DNA of 64,000 nt, from assembly GCF_041435115.1 (NCBI RefSeq), contig NZ_CP108046.1, forward strand, positions 6,758,001-6,822,000, in the 5' to 3' direction. A model generated the notes under the pieces. It had not been told where the DNA came from. It saw nothing but the letters and a program-made list of their open reading frames with translations, and searched no databases. Every line of letters begins with the position of its first letter. Positions within the stretch are counted from its first letter, which is position 1. This stretch comes from Streptomyces sp. NBC_00289 (GTDB taxonomy: Bacteria > Actinomycetota > Actinomycetes > Streptomycetales > Streptomycetaceae). The translations under genes and the position numbers were made by a program. This document shows positions 44,201 to 53,649 of this stretch, in pieces.

Positions 44201-44487
44201 TGAGCATCGGCCCGGTGGTCGGCACCCGCACCTGGGGCGGCGTCGTCGGCATCGACAGCCGCTACCGCCTGGTCGACGGCACGCTCATCACCCAGCCCAA
44301 GTACGCGTTCTGGCTGGAGGGTTACGAGTGGGGCGTGGAGAACCACGGCGTGGACCCGGACGTGGAGGTCGTGCAACGCCCCCAGGACTACGCGGCGGAC
44401 CGCGACGCCCAGCTCGACAAGGCGATCGCGCTCGCGCTGGCCGCGTTGGAGGAGACGCCCGCCAAGACGCCCCCTTCGCTGCCGTGA
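41290..44487 (+). CDS. Tricorn-type S41 peptidase
   Basis: A 1065-residue serine protease of the tricorn family, thought to degrade peptides released by proteasomes or Clp proteases. The first 650 residues are beta-propeller repeats (SPDGTTVAW, SPDSAWLAW). A helical region follows, then a PDZ-like domain (about residues 760-850) and the S41 catalytic domain. Candidate catalytic residues are His in GTSHAYV and Ser in NEFSGSDGD. The GTG start is close to the preceding lipoprotein gene. Tricorn-type proteases are usual in Streptomyces. A dispersed gene-end element follows the stop. Confidence 0.92.
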   Translation: MTQSPTPAYLRFPHLHGELVAFTAEDDVWLAPLDGGRAWRVSADNVPVTQPRVSPDGTTVAWTSTRDGAPEVHIAPVDGGPSRRLTYWGSSKTQVRGWTPDGQVLAISTQGQASLRRTWARAVPLDGGPATTLPYGPVGDVAHGPALVLLSAPMGREAAWWKRYRGGTAGKLWIDPDGEGEFVRLHADLDGNIEYPVWAGERIAFLSDHEDVGALYSSLADGSDLRRHTPLEGFYARHAAGDGTRIVYASAGELWLLDDLDGAEPRRLDIRLGGQRTDRQPFPVNAARWFGSAAPDHTARGSAVAVRGAVHWVTHRSGPARALAAQPGVRARLPRTFRAEGGEWVVWVTDAEGEDALEFAPATGLAPGATPRRLAAGQLGRVLGLAMAPDGSRAAVAAHDGRVLLVERESGEVREVDRSEDGDVSGLVFSPDSAWLAWSHPGTNPLRQLRLANTTDLSVTEATPLRFKDYAPAFTLDGKHLAFLSTRSFDPVYDEHVFDLAFVEGVRPHLITLAATTPSPFGPQRHGRPFEAPDKDETPDSEGTPATRVDLEGLADRLVPFPVEAARYSNLRAAKDGVLWLRHPVRGVLGSSRATPDDPDPNTELERYDLAQQRIEHLAADADHFAVSGDGKRVLLWTDGRLKVVPSDRRASNDEDSDTNITVDLGRVRQLVDPAAEWRQMYDETGRIMRDHFWRPDLGGVDWDGVLDRYRPVLDRVATHDDLVDLLWEVQGELGTSHAYVVPRGGRGGGARQGLLGADISRHEDGTWRIDRILPTETSDPDARSPLAAPGVAVRAGDAIVAVSGVPVDRVTGPGPLLVGTAGKAVELTISPSGGGDLRHPVVVPVADEEPLRYHAWVADRRAYVHERSGGRLGYLHVPDMQAPGWAQIHRDLRVEVTREGLVVDVRENRGGHTSQLVVEKLARRIVGWDLPRGMRPVSYPQDAPRGPVVAVANEFSGSDGDIVNAAIKALSIGPVVGTRTWGGVVGIDSRYRLVDGTLITQPKYAFWLEGYEWGVENHGVDPDVEVVQRPQDYAADRDAQLDKAIALALAALEETPAKTPPSLP

Positions 44488-44490
44488 CCG

Positions 44491-44563
44491 ACCCCGGAGG
44501 CCGCCGCCCCCGGACCTCCGCTTCGGCCGTGAGCGGGCCTCGTCCTCGAACGCCGGGCGTGCG
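44491..44563. repeat. Dispersed gene-end element, copy B
   Basis: It contains GGCCGCCGCCCCCGGACC, then CCGCTTCGGCCGTGAGCGGG, then CCTCGTCCTCGAACGCCGGGCG, in the same modular order as the element at 34132. It lies just after the tricorn-like gene. Confidence 0.75.
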
Positions 44564-44675
44564 GTGAAAACCCGGCGCCTCGGGCGGGGTCGGGACGGGG
44601 CGCCGGGGGCGAGGAAAGGCGGTGGCGGTCGATACGATGCCGACGTCAGAGATCACCGCGCGTGAGGAGACACCC

Positions 44676-45029
44676 ATGGCAGGGGAGCCGCAGGACGACT
44701 GCCTGTTCTGCAAGATCGTCGCAGGGCACATCCCGGCGACGATCGTCCGGGAGACCGAGACGACCGTCGCGTTCCGGGACATCAACCCCCAGGCGCCCAC
44801 CCACGTCCTGGTCATCCCCAAGGCCCACCACCGGGACGCCGCCGCGCTCGCCGAGGCCGACCCCACGCTCACCGCGGACGTCCTGCGCGAGACGAAGGCG
44901 GTCGCCGAGGAGGACAAGCTGGAGAGCTACCGGGTCGTCTTCAACACCGGCCCCGGCGCCGGCCAGACCGTCTTCCACGTCCACGCCCACGTGCTGGGCG
45001 GCCGTGGCATGCAGTGGCCCCCCGGATAG
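44676..45029 (+). CDS. HIT family nucleotide hydrolase
   Basis: A 117-residue Hint-type protein that hydrolyses AMP-linked substrates. The signature HVHAHV is visible near the C-terminus, following FNTGPGAGQTV. CLFCKIV at the N-terminus supplies a possible zinc pair. ATG at 44676 has GAGGAG upstream; longer starts at 44622 and 44637 are unlikely. The next gene, an RNase Z-like protein, starts six bases after the stop. Confidence 0.95.
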   Translation: MAGEPQDDCLFCKIVAGHIPATIVRETETTVAFRDINPQAPTHVLVIPKAHHRDAAALAEADPTLTADVLRETKAVAEEDKLESYRVVFNTGPGAGQTVFHVHAHVLGGRGMQWPPG

Positions 45030-45035
45030 CGAGCC

Positions 45036-45941
45036 ATGTCCGTACGTGAACTGGTGGTCCTCGGCACCGCCAGCCAGGTCCCCACCCGGCACCGCAACCA
45101 CAACGGCTACCTGCTGCGCTGGGACGGCGAGGGCATCCTGTTCGACCCCGGCGAGGGCACCCAGCGCCAGATGCTGCGGGCCGGGGTCGCCGCCCACGAC
45201 CTGAACCGGATCTGCGTCACGCACTTCCACGGCGACCACTGCCTCGGTCTCGCCGGAGTCATCCAGCGCATCAACCTGGACCGGGTCCCGCACGAGATCA
45301 CCGCCCACTACCCGCTCTCCGGCCGGCACTTCTTCGACCGTCTGCGCTACGCGACCGCCTACCGCGAGACGGTCGAGCTCACCCAGGCCCCGGTCGACAC
45401 GGACGGCGTCCTGGCGACAGCGCCCGCCTACACCCTCGAAGCCCGCCGGCTCTCCCACCCCGTCGAGTCCTACGGTTACCGGCTGGTCGAGCCCGACGGC
45501 CGCCGCATGCTGCCCGACCGGCTCGCCGCACTCGGTGTGAAGGGCCCGGACGTGGGCCGCATCCAGCGCGAGGGGGCCGTCGGCGGGGTGCGGCTGGAGG
45601 CCGTCAGCGAGGTGCGCCGGGGGCAGCGGTTCGCCTTCGTCATGGACACCCGGCTGTGCGACGGCGTGTACGCGCTCGCGGACGGCTGCGACCTGCTGGT
45701 CATCGAGTCCACGTTCCTCGACGAGGACGAGAAGCTCGCGGTGGAGCACGGTCACCTGACGGCCGGTCAGGCGGCCCGGGTCGCGCGGGACGCGGGTGTA
45801 CGGCACCTGGTGCTCACCCACTTCAGCCAGCGCTACACCGATCCGGACGACTTCGAGCGGCAGGCGCGGGCGGCCGGCTTCGAGGGGGAGCTGACCGTGG
45901 CGCACGACCTGCTGAGAGTCCCGGTTCCGAAACGGCGATAA
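45036..45941 (+). CDS. RNase Z-like metallo-beta-lactamase protein
   Basis: A 301-residue MBL protein of the tRNase Z (ElaC) group. It has [18 protein letters not shown], then the zinc motif [11 protein letters not shown], the conserved [10 protein letters not shown] and a late THFSQRY. RNase Z trims tRNA 3' ends before CCA addition, which fits a genome where tRNA genes lack encoded CCA. It follows the HIT gene within six bases and precedes adenosine deaminase by 20. The name rnz is likely but unproven. Confidence 0.88.
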   Translation: MSVRELVVLGTASQVPTRHRNHNGYLLRWDGEGILFDPGEGTQRQMLRAGVAAHDLNRICVTHFHGDHCLGLAGVIQRINLDRVPHEITAHYPLSGRHFFDRLRYATAYRETVELTQAPVDTDGVLATAPAYTLEARRLSHPVESYGYRLVEPDGRRMLPDRLAALGVKGPDVGRIQREGAVGGVRLEAVSEVRRGQRFAFVMDTRLCDGVYALADGCDLLVIESTFLDEDEKLAVEHGHLTAGQAARVARDAGVRHLVLTHFSQRYTDPDDFERQARAAGFEGELTVAHDLLRVPVPKRR

Positions 45942-45961
45942 AACACCCGTACGATACTTCG

Positions 45962-46954
45962 ATGTCCCTCCCGAAAGCAGAACTGCACCTGCACATCGAA
46001 GGCACTCTGGAGCCGGAGCTGGCCTTCGAGCTGGCCGCCCGCAACGGCGTCGCCCTGCCGTACGCCGACACCGACGAGCTGCGCGAGGCGTACCGGTTCC
46101 AGGACCTGCAGTCCTTCCTGAACCTGTACTACGAGCTCATGGCCGTCCTGCGCACCGAGCGGGACTTCACGGACCTGGCGAACGCCTATCTGGCCCGGGC
46201 GGCCGCGCAGGGCGTGCGGCACGCGGAGATCTTCTTCGACCCGCAGGCGCACCTCGCGCGGGGCGTCGGGATGGACACGGTCGTCGAGGGGCTGTGGCGG
46301 GCGCTGGAGTCGAGCGAGTCGGCGCACGGCGTCTCCACCCAGCTGATCATGTGCTTCCTGCGGGACGAGTCCGCCGAGTCGGCCCTGGAAACACTCGACG
46401 CGGCCAAGCCGTACCTCGACCGGATAGTCGGCGTCGGGCTCGACTCGGCCGAGGTCGGGCACCCGCCGGCGAAGTTCCGCGCGGTGTACGAGGCCGCCGC
46501 CGCGCTCGGGCTGCGCCGCGTGGCGCACGCCGGCGAGGAGGGACCGCCGGAGTACATCACCGAGGCCCTGGACGTGCTCGGCGTGGAGCGGATCGACCAC
46601 GGCCTGCGCTGCATGGAGGACCCGGCGCTGGTCGAGCGGCTGGTCCGCGACCGCGTCCCGCTGACCCTGTGCCCGCTGTCCAACGTCCGGCTCCGCACGG
46701 TCGACGTCCTCCCCGACCACCCGCTGCCGGCCATGCTGGACGCCGGTCTGCTCTGCACGGTCAACTCCGACGACCCCGCCTACTTCGGGGGCTACGCGGG
46801 CGACAACTTCGACGCCGTACACCGGAGCCTCGGCCTGGGCGAGGACCGGCTGCGGGAGCTGGCCCGCAACTCCTTCCTTGCCTCCTTCCTGGAACACGAC
46901 GAGGAACGCCGGGCGCGGTACCTCGCCGAGGTGGAGGCGTACGAGTTCCGGTAG
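45962..46954 (+). CDS. Adenosine/adenine deaminase family protein
   Basis: A 330-residue TIM-barrel hydrolase. Metal ligands are seen in LPKAELHLHIEGT, RRVAHAGEE (His-Ala-Gly-Glu with the catalytic Glu), ERIDHGLR and TVNSDDPAYFGG. The shorter form and the FFDPQAH motif resemble the adenine deaminase subgroup, so either adenosine or adenine may be the substrate. Its ATG follows the RNase Z-like stop by 20 bases. A 9-bp-stem terminator lies between it and the IclR gene. Confidence 0.9.
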   Translation: MSLPKAELHLHIEGTLEPELAFELAARNGVALPYADTDELREAYRFQDLQSFLNLYYELMAVLRTERDFTDLANAYLARAAAQGVRHAEIFFDPQAHLARGVGMDTVVEGLWRALESSESAHGVSTQLIMCFLRDESAESALETLDAAKPYLDRIVGVGLDSAEVGHPPAKFRAVYEAAAALGLRRVAHAGEEGPPEYITEALDVLGVERIDHGLRCMEDPALVERLVRDRVPLTLCPLSNVRLRTVDVLPDHPLPAMLDAGLLCTVNSDDPAYFGGYAGDNFDAVHRSLGLGEDRLRELARNSFLASFLEHDEERRARYLAEVEAYEFR

Positions 46955-46972
46955 GCCGGGCCCGTTCCGTGT

Positions 46973-47004
46973 GGACCCCGGTGGGCCGTCGCCTGCCGGG
47001 GTCC
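46973..47004. terminator. Bidirectional stem-loop between deaminase and IclR genes
   Basis: GGACCCCGG and CCGGGGTCC form a perfect 9-bp stem between two convergent genes. Confidence 0.65.
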
Positions 47005-47063
47005 CGCCGTGTCGTGGGGCCGCCGAGCTACCGCGGCCGGCTGAACAAGCCGCCCGGTCGGGC

Positions 47064-47849
47064 CTACTGCCGCCAGTGAGGCGCGCCCCCCGCGCCCGGC
47101 GCCGTCGCCTCGATCTTGCCCCTGATCTCCCGCATCACCGCGACGATCTGCCCCTCGTGCTCCGGCGTCAGCCGGGCCACCGGCACCGAGCAGCTGATCG
47201 CGTCCCGGACGGGGGAGTCGTAGCGCAGTGCGAAGCCGAAGCCGACGATGCCGGCCACGCCTTCCTCGCGGTCGATCGAATAGCCCCGCGCCCGCACCCC
47301 GGCGAGATCCGCCGCCAGGGACTCCCTGCCGGTGTGTGAGTGGGGGGTGAGCGCCTCGTACGGACCCTCGGGCAGTTCCTCGTCGCCCCGCTCGGCCAGC
47401 AGGGCCTTGCCCAGCGCGCCCACGTGCGCCGGCAGCCGCCGCCCCACCCGGCTGATGGTGCGCAGGTACTCGTGCGACTCGCGTGTCGCCAGGTACGCCA
47501 CGTGCCGGCCGTCGAGGCGGCCCAGGTGCAGCGTCTCGCCCAGGGCCTGGGAGGCCTCGTCGAGATACGGGCGGACGGCCCGGACGCGCGGGTCGGAGTC
47601 CAGGTAGCTGGTGCCGGTGAGCAGGGCGTGGATGCCGATGCCGTACAGCGAGCCGGTGACGTCCGTGCGCACCCAGCCGCGCGAGATCAGGGTCTGCAGC
47701 AGCGCGTACATCGAGCTGCGCGGCACGCCCAGTTCGTCCGCGAGTTCCTGGAGGCGGGCCGGACGGTCGCCGCGTTCGGCCAGTACCTCGAGCAGCTCGA
47801 CGGTGCGCGCCGCGGACTTCACCTCGCGGACGCCGCCTGTCTCTGACAT
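47064..47849 (-). CDS. IclR-family transcription regulator of the glucarate locus
   Basis: A 261-residue regulator. The N-terminal winged helix is LLEVLAERGDRPARLQELADELGVPRSSMYALLQTL (about residues 18-55), and the rest is the IclR effector domain (GALGKALLAE, GVAGIVGFGFALR, ISCSVPVARLT). It is divergent from the glucarate catabolic genes across a 104-bp region with an inverted repeat. By family and position it likely represses or activates those genes in response to a sugar acid. Confidence 0.92.
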   Translation of the reverse strand: MSETGGVREVKSAARTVELLEVLAERGDRPARLQELADELGVPRSSMYALLQTLISRGWVRTDVTGSLYGIGIHALLTGTSYLDSDPRVRAVRPYLDEASQALGETLHLGRLDGRHVAYLATRESHEYLRTISRVGRRLPAHVGALGKALLAERGDEELPEGPYEALTPHSHTGRESLAADLAGVRARGYSIDREEGVAGIVGFGFALRYDSPVRDAISCSVPVARLTPEHEGQIVAVMREIRGKIEATAPGAGGAPHWRQ

Positions 47850-47897
47850 GTGCCGATCGTAATCGGGCCGGGCGGTCCCTTGACGGGTGCCGTTCGC

Positions 47898-47928
47898 CTA
47901 TCTAATCTCCATCTCCATACATAGATAG
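47898..47928. promoter_or_regulatory. Candidate IclR operator
   Basis: CTATCTA and TAGATAG form a perfect 7-bp inverted repeat with a 17-bp spacer in an AT-rich block between the IclR gene and kdgD. Adjacent TCTCCATCTCCATA may contain promoter elements. The assignment to the IclR product rests on position. Confidence 0.6.
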
Positions 47929-47953
47929 CGTCTACATAGGGAGATGAGCGAGG

Positions 47954-48892
47954 GTGAGCCTCGACACCGACACGGTCCGGCGGCTGCGGGAGGGCATGAC
48001 GCGGGGCGTGCTGTCGTTCCCGCTGACCAGCTTCCACGACGACGGCTCCCTCGACCCCGACGGCTTCCGCGCGCACCTCGCGGCCCAGGTCGCCACCGCC
48101 CCCGGTGCCGTCTTCCCCGCCTGCGGCACCGGCGAGTTCTTCTCCCTGGACGAGGACGAGTACCGCCGGGTGGTCACCATCGCCGTGGAGGAGACCGCCG
48201 GCCGCGTACCCGTCGTCGCCGGCGTCGGCTACGGATGGGCCCAGGCCGTCCGGTTCGCCCGCGTCGCCGAGGAGGCCGGCGCAGACGCGCTCCTCGTCCT
48301 GCCCCACTACCTCGTCGCCGCCCCACAGGACGGCCTGGTCGCCCAGCTGGAGCAGCTCGCGGCCCGCACCACGCTCCCGCTCATCGCCTACCAGCGCGGC
48401 CAGGTCACCTTCACCGCCGACTCCCTGAAGCGCGTCGCCCGCGTCCCGAACGTCATCGGACTCAAGGACGGCCACAGCGACCTCGACCGGCTGCAACGGC
48501 TCACGCTCGCCGCCCCGGAGGACTTCCTCTTCTTCAACGGCGCCTCCACCGCCGAGATCCAGGCCCGCGCCTACGCCACCGTCGGCGTCCCCGCCTACTC
48601 CTCCGCCGTGCACGCCTTCGCCCCCGAGATCGCGAACACCTTCTTCACCGCCCTCCGTGACGGCGACGACGGCACCGTGGAGAAACTGCTGCGCGGTTTC
48701 TACGTCCCCCTCGTCGAACTCCGCGACCGCGTACCGGGATACGCCGTGTCGCTGGTGAAGGCGGCGGCCCGGCTGCGGGGCCGCCCCGTGGGACCCGTCC
48801 GCGCCCCGCTCACCGACCCGACGGCCGCCGACCTGGCCGATCTGGAGAACCTGCTCACCGCCGGACTCGACCTCGTAGGAGCCGCCCTGTGA
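47954..48892 (+). CDS. kdgD: 5-dehydro-4-deoxyglucarate dehydratase
   Basis: A 312-residue DHDPS/NAL-superfamily barrel. The Schiff-base lysine is Lys171 in VIGLKDGHSD. PACGTGEFFSLDEDEYRRV resembles the GTTGE loop. It converts 5-keto-4-deoxyglucarate to alpha-ketoglutarate semialdehyde with loss of CO2 and water. The GTG start has GAGCGAGG before it. It overlaps gudD (GTGA), so substrate and product genes are coupled. The pathway assignment follows from family and neighbour. Confidence 0.92.
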   Translation: MSLDTDTVRRLREGMTRGVLSFPLTSFHDDGSLDPDGFRAHLAAQVATAPGAVFPACGTGEFFSLDEDEYRRVVTIAVEETAGRVPVVAGVGYGWAQAVRFARVAEEAGADALLVLPHYLVAAPQDGLVAQLEQLAARTTLPLIAYQRGQVTFTADSLKRVARVPNVIGLKDGHSDLDRLQRLTLAAPEDFLFFNGASTAEIQARAYATVGVPAYSSAVHAFAPEIANTFFTALRDGDDGTVEKLLRGFYVPLVELRDRVPGYAVSLVKAAARLRGRPVGPVRAPLTDPTAADLADLENLLTAGLDLVGAAL

Positions 48893-50178
48893 ACCTCACC
48901 ATCACCGACGTACGGCTGACCCCGATCCTGGTCGCCGACCCGCCCCTGCTGAACACGCAGGGCGTCCACCAGCCGTACACCCCCCGCCTGATCGTGGAGG
49001 TGGTGACGGCCGACGGAGTCACCGGCGTCGGCGAGACGTACGGCGACACCAAGTACCTGGAGCTGGCCCGTCCGTTCGCCGCCAAACTGACCGGCCGTCA
49101 GGTCAGTGATCTCAACGGCCTGTTCGTCCTCGCCGACGAGGTGGCCGTCGACGGCACCCGCGTCTCCGGCCAGGTCGACGTCGGCGGTCTGCGTGGCGTC
49201 CAGACCGCCGACAAACTGAGGCTGTCCGTCGTCTCCGCCTTCGAGGTCGCCTGCCTCGACGCCCTCGGCAAGGCGCTCGGCCTGCCCGTGCACGCGCTGC
49301 TCGGCGGCAAGCTCCGGGACAGCGTCGAGTACAGCGCCTACCTGTTCTACAAGTGGGCCGACCACCCGGCGGGCGTGGCCGCCGAGAAGGACGACTGGGG
49401 CGCCGCCGTCGACCCGGCCGGAGTCGTCGAGCAGGCCCGCAGGTTCACCGAGCGCTACGGCTTCACCTCCTTCAAGCTCAAGGGCGGCGTCTTCCCGCCG
49501 GACCAGGAGATCGCCGCCGTCCACGCCCTCGCCGAGGCCTTCCCCGGGCACCCGCTGCGTCTGGACCCCAACGGCGCCTGGTCCGTGGAGACCTCGCTGA
49601 AGGTGGCCGCCGAACTCGGCGACGTCCTCGAGTACCTGGAGGACCCCGCGCTCGGCACGCCCGCCATGGCCGAGGTGGCCGCGAAGACCGCCGTACCCCT
49701 CGCCACCAACATGTGTGTGACGACCTTCGCCGAGATCAAGGAGGCGTTCACCAAGAACGCCGTCCAGGTGGTGCTCTCCGACCACCACTACTGGGGCGGC
49801 CTGCGCAACACCCAGCAACTCGCCGCCATCTGCCGCACGTTCGGCGTCGGGGTGTCGATGCACTCCAACACCCACCTGGGGATCAGCCTCGCCGCGATGA
49901 CCCACGTCGCCTCGACCGTCCCCAACCTCCACCACGCCTGCGACTCCCACTACCCCTGGCAGTCGGAGGACGTGCTCACCGAGCGGCTGACCTTCGAGGC
50001 CGGCAAGGTCGCCGTCCCGGACGGGCCCGGCCTCGGCGTCGAACTCGACCGCGACCGGCTGGCGTTCCTCCACCGGCGCTGGCTCGACGACGACGGCTCC
50101 CTGCGCGAACGGGACGACGCGGCGGCCATGCGCGTCGCCGAGCCGGGCTGGGTCACGCCGTCCGTGCCGCGCTGGTAA
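48889..50178 (+). CDS. gudD: Glucarate dehydratase
   Basis: A 429-residue enolase-superfamily enzyme that dehydrates D-glucarate to 5-keto-4-deoxyglucarate. Active-site segments are FKLKGG (base Lys), DPNGAWS and LEDP (metal ligands), and the HHYWGG and MHSNTHLGIS region. NTQGVHQPYTPR matches glucarate dehydratase N-termini. The start overlaps kdgD. A remnant transporter follows 45 bases downstream. Confidence 0.92.
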   Translation: MNLTITDVRLTPILVADPPLLNTQGVHQPYTPRLIVEVVTADGVTGVGETYGDTKYLELARPFAAKLTGRQVSDLNGLFVLADEVAVDGTRVSGQVDVGGLRGVQTADKLRLSVVSAFEVACLDALGKALGLPVHALLGGKLRDSVEYSAYLFYKWADHPAGVAAEKDDWGAAVDPAGVVEQARRFTERYGFTSFKLKGGVFPPDQEIAAVHALAEAFPGHPLRLDPNGAWSVETSLKVAAELGDVLEYLEDPALGTPAMAEVAAKTAVPLATNMCVTTFAEIKEAFTKNAVQVVLSDHHYWGGLRNTQQLAAICRTFGVGVSMHSNTHLGISLAAMTHVASTVPNLHHACDSHYPWQSEDVLTERLTFEAGKVAVPDGPGLGVELDRDRLAFLHRRWLDDDGSLRERDDAAAMRVAEPGWVTPSVPRW

Positions 50179-50223
50179 CTCCCGCCCTCCCCCTGCCTAC
50201 CCTGCACACGATCGGAGCCGCTC

Positions 50224-50613
50224 GTGCCGGCAGTACCGCCAGGACCACCCGCGATTTGGTTCAAGCCCGCGTCCCCGATCTTCTCGACCATCCCGCAGAG
50301 CTACCTGGACGCGCGGGCCGCCGCCCCCGGCATCGCGCTGGTCAACTCCATCGGCAACCTGGGCGGCTTCGTCACGCCGACCGCTTTCGGCCTCATCGAG
50401 GACGCGACGGGCTCGACCAGCGCCGGACTGGTCGGCCTGACCGTCGTCGGCTTCCTGGCAGCGCTGAGTGTGCTGCTGGTACGCGGCGGCGGACGCAACG
50501 ACCCGGCCCGTACGAGGCCGGCGAAGGCCCCCGCGGCCACGGCACCCGAGGTGACGCCGGGCGCGGCCCGTGTCGCCGGACGCCGGCCGGGGACCGGCCC
50601 CGCGGCCGCCTGA
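50224..50613 (+). pseudogene. C-terminal remnant of an MFS glucarate-type transporter
   Basis: Only 129 codons remain. FSTIPQSYLDARAAAPGIALVNSIGNLGGFVTP and the following helix match the last third of MFS sugar-acid (GudP-like) permeases, which need about 430 residues. Ten or so helices are missing. A short unrelated start, with GGAG six bases before GTG, precedes the match, as if an internal deletion joined the original start to the C-terminus. It sits just where a glucarate importer belongs. Function as a transporter is very unlikely. Confidence 0.8.
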
Positions 50614-50712
50614 CGCGACGGGCCGCCCCGCGCGCGGCGTCGCGGTGAGGCCACGAGGTGATGTCGGTGGTGTGGTGCAGACTGGCCTGAACCGCACTGC
50701 CAGGGAGTCACC

Positions 50713-51828
50713 GTGACCATGTCCGACGGAGAGGACCACCGCGGCCGGCCCCAGGTCGACCCGCTCGCCGCCCTGCGCACGCCGCAGGACCCGCCCCGGG
50801 ACGTCTACCTCACGGGGACCGTCTTCCTGGACATCATCTTCACCGGGCTCGACTCCGCCCCGGTGCGCGGGACCGAGTCCTGGGCACGCGGGATGGGGTC
50901 CAGCCCCGGCGGCGTCGCCAACATGGCCACCGCCCTGGCCCGCCTCGGCCTGAGAACCTCGCTCGCCGCCGCCTTCGGTGACGACATCTACGGCGAGTAC
51001 TGCTGGGACGCCCTCGCCCAGGGTGAGGGCATCGACCTCTCCGCGTCGCGCACCGTGCCCGGCTGGCACTCCCCGGTCACCGTCTCGATGGCGTACGAGG
51101 GGGAGCGCACGATGGTCTCCCACGGCCACGAGCCGCCGCCCGAGGAGCCCGCGCCGGAGTGCCCGCCGCACGCGCGCGCCGCCGTCGCCTCGCTCACGCC
51201 CGGCGAGCGGGCCCCCTGGATCGCCCAGGCCGCCCGACGCGGCACCCGCGTCTTCGCCGACGTCGGCTGGGACGACACGGGCACCTGGGACCTGGCGGGC
51301 CTCGCGGACCTGGAGCACTGCGAGGCGTTCCTGCCGAACGCCGAGGAGGCCATGCGGTACACGGGAGCCGACTGTCCGCGCGCCGCCGCCCACGCGCTCA
51401 CCGAGCACGTACCGCTCGCGGTGGTCACCCTCGGTGCGGACGGCGCCTACGCCGTCGACCGGCGGACCGGGGAGACCGCCGAGGTACCGGCCATCGCCGT
51501 GGAGGCCCTCGACCCGACCGGAGCCGGGGACGTCTTCGTGGCCGGGTTCGTCACCGGCACCCTCGCGGGCTGGCCACTGGCCGACCGGCTCGCCTTCGCC
51601 GGGCTCACGGCGGCCCTGTCGGTCCAGGAGTTCGGCGGCTCCCTGTCGGCCCCCGGCTGGTCGGAGATCGCGGCCTGGTGGCGCACGGTGCAATCGGTCG
51701 AGGAACAGGATCCGGAGGCGCTCAGCCGGTACGCGTTCCTGGCGGGAATGCTGCCGGGCCGCGCGGAGTCGCGGCCCTGGCCGCTGCGCAGGGCGGTCCC
51801 GACGATCGGCTTCGGCCGCTCGGCCTGA
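50713..51828 (+). CDS. PfkB-family carbohydrate kinase
   Basis: A 371-residue ribokinase-like kinase. The PfkB signature 1 is in SSPGGVANMATALARLG, and signature 2 with catalytic Asp is DPTGAGDVFVAGF. Asn in FLPNAEEA contacts nucleotide in relatives. GTG start with AGGGAG upstream. It is co-directional with the glucarate genes, but glucarate breakdown by gudD/kdgD needs no kinase, so the substrate is uncertain. It may belong to another sugar. Confidence 0.88.
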   Translation: MTMSDGEDHRGRPQVDPLAALRTPQDPPRDVYLTGTVFLDIIFTGLDSAPVRGTESWARGMGSSPGGVANMATALARLGLRTSLAAAFGDDIYGEYCWDALAQGEGIDLSASRTVPGWHSPVTVSMAYEGERTMVSHGHEPPPEEPAPECPPHARAAVASLTPGERAPWIAQAARRGTRVFADVGWDDTGTWDLAGLADLEHCEAFLPNAEEAMRYTGADCPRAAAHALTEHVPLAVVTLGADGAYAVDRRTGETAEVPAIAVEALDPTGAGDVFVAGFVTGTLAGWPLADRLAFAGLTAALSVQEFGGSLSAPGWSEIAAWWRTVQSVEEQDPEALSRYAFLAGMLPGRAESRPWPLRRAVPTIGFGRSA

Positions 51829-51855
51829 CCGGGCTGGAAGAAGCCCCGACCGGTC

Positions 51856-51933
51856 GCCGAAGGAAGCCCGGAACCGTGGGGCCGGAGAGGCCCGCTCCCG
51901 TGGTGCCGAAGGAAACCCGGAACCGTGGTGCCG
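51856..51933 (+). repeat. 29-bp direct repeat upstream of phoH
   Basis: [24 protein letters not shown] units at 51856 and 51905, differing at two positions, are separated by 20 bases. The 252-base gap to phoH holds no supported gene. Confidence 0.7.
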
Positions 51934-52080
51934 CACGGGGTCCCGACCGCCTCGCCGAATGGGTCAGCTAAAAGCCCTACGGTGTTGTCAGTCCCCCGGC
52001 GTACCCTTGAAATCGCCAGACCGCCCCCGTGGCGGGCGAGTCGTATCGAGGAGGACGAGCAAGGCCTACAGAGCCGGCCC

Positions 52081-53139
<1,059 letters not shown>

Positions 53140-53151
53140 ACCAGCACGCCC

Positions 53152-53649
53152 ATGTCGATCGACGTCAACAACGAGTCCGGAACCGAGGTCGACGAGCAGG
53201 CGATCCTCGACATCGCCCGCTACGCGCTCGCACGGATGCGCATCCACCCGCTCTCCGAGCTCTCGGTGATCGTCGTGGACGCCGCCGCCATGGAACAGCT
53301 GCACATCCAGTGGATGGACCTGCCGGGGCCCACGGACGTCATGTCCTTCCCGATGGACGAGCTGCGTCCGCCGTCGAAGGACGACGACGAGCCCCCGCAG
53401 GGCCTTCTCGGTGACATCGTGCTGTGTCCCGAGGTCGCCGCCAAGCAGGGCACCGAGGCGCCCACACAGCACTCCATGGACGAGGAGCTGCACCTGCTCA
53501 CCGTCCACGGAGTGCTGCACCTGCTCGGCTACGACCACGAGGAGCCCGACGAGAAGGCCGAGATGTTCGGCCTCCAGGCAGCCATCGTGGACGGCTGGCG
53601 CGCGGAGAAGGGCCTGACCGGTCCCTCCCCGGCCCCGACCGTCTCATGA
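53152..53649 (+). CDS. ybeY: Endoribonuclease YbeY
   Basis: A 165-residue zinc RNase for 16S rRNA 3' maturation and ribosome quality control. The metal motif is [16 protein letters not shown] (H-x3-H-x5-H). [15 protein letters not shown] is also family-specific. Its stop overlaps the CBS-protein start (ATGA). phoH-ybeY-CBS-era order is widely conserved. Confidence 0.96.
   Translation: MSIDVNNESGTEVDEQAILDIARYALARMRIHPLSELSVIVVDAAAMEQLHIQWMDLPGPTDVMSFPMDELRPPSKDDDEPPQGLLGDIVLCPEVAAKQGTEAPTQHSMDEELHLLTVHGVLHLLGYDHEEPDEKAEMFGLQAAIVDGWRAEKGLTGPSPAPTVS

Noticed and set aside
53424..53648. N-terminal extension of the CBS protein across ybeY.
   Set aside because: The extension is the shadow of ybeY. 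ATG at 53646 overlapping the ybeY stop is the natural start.
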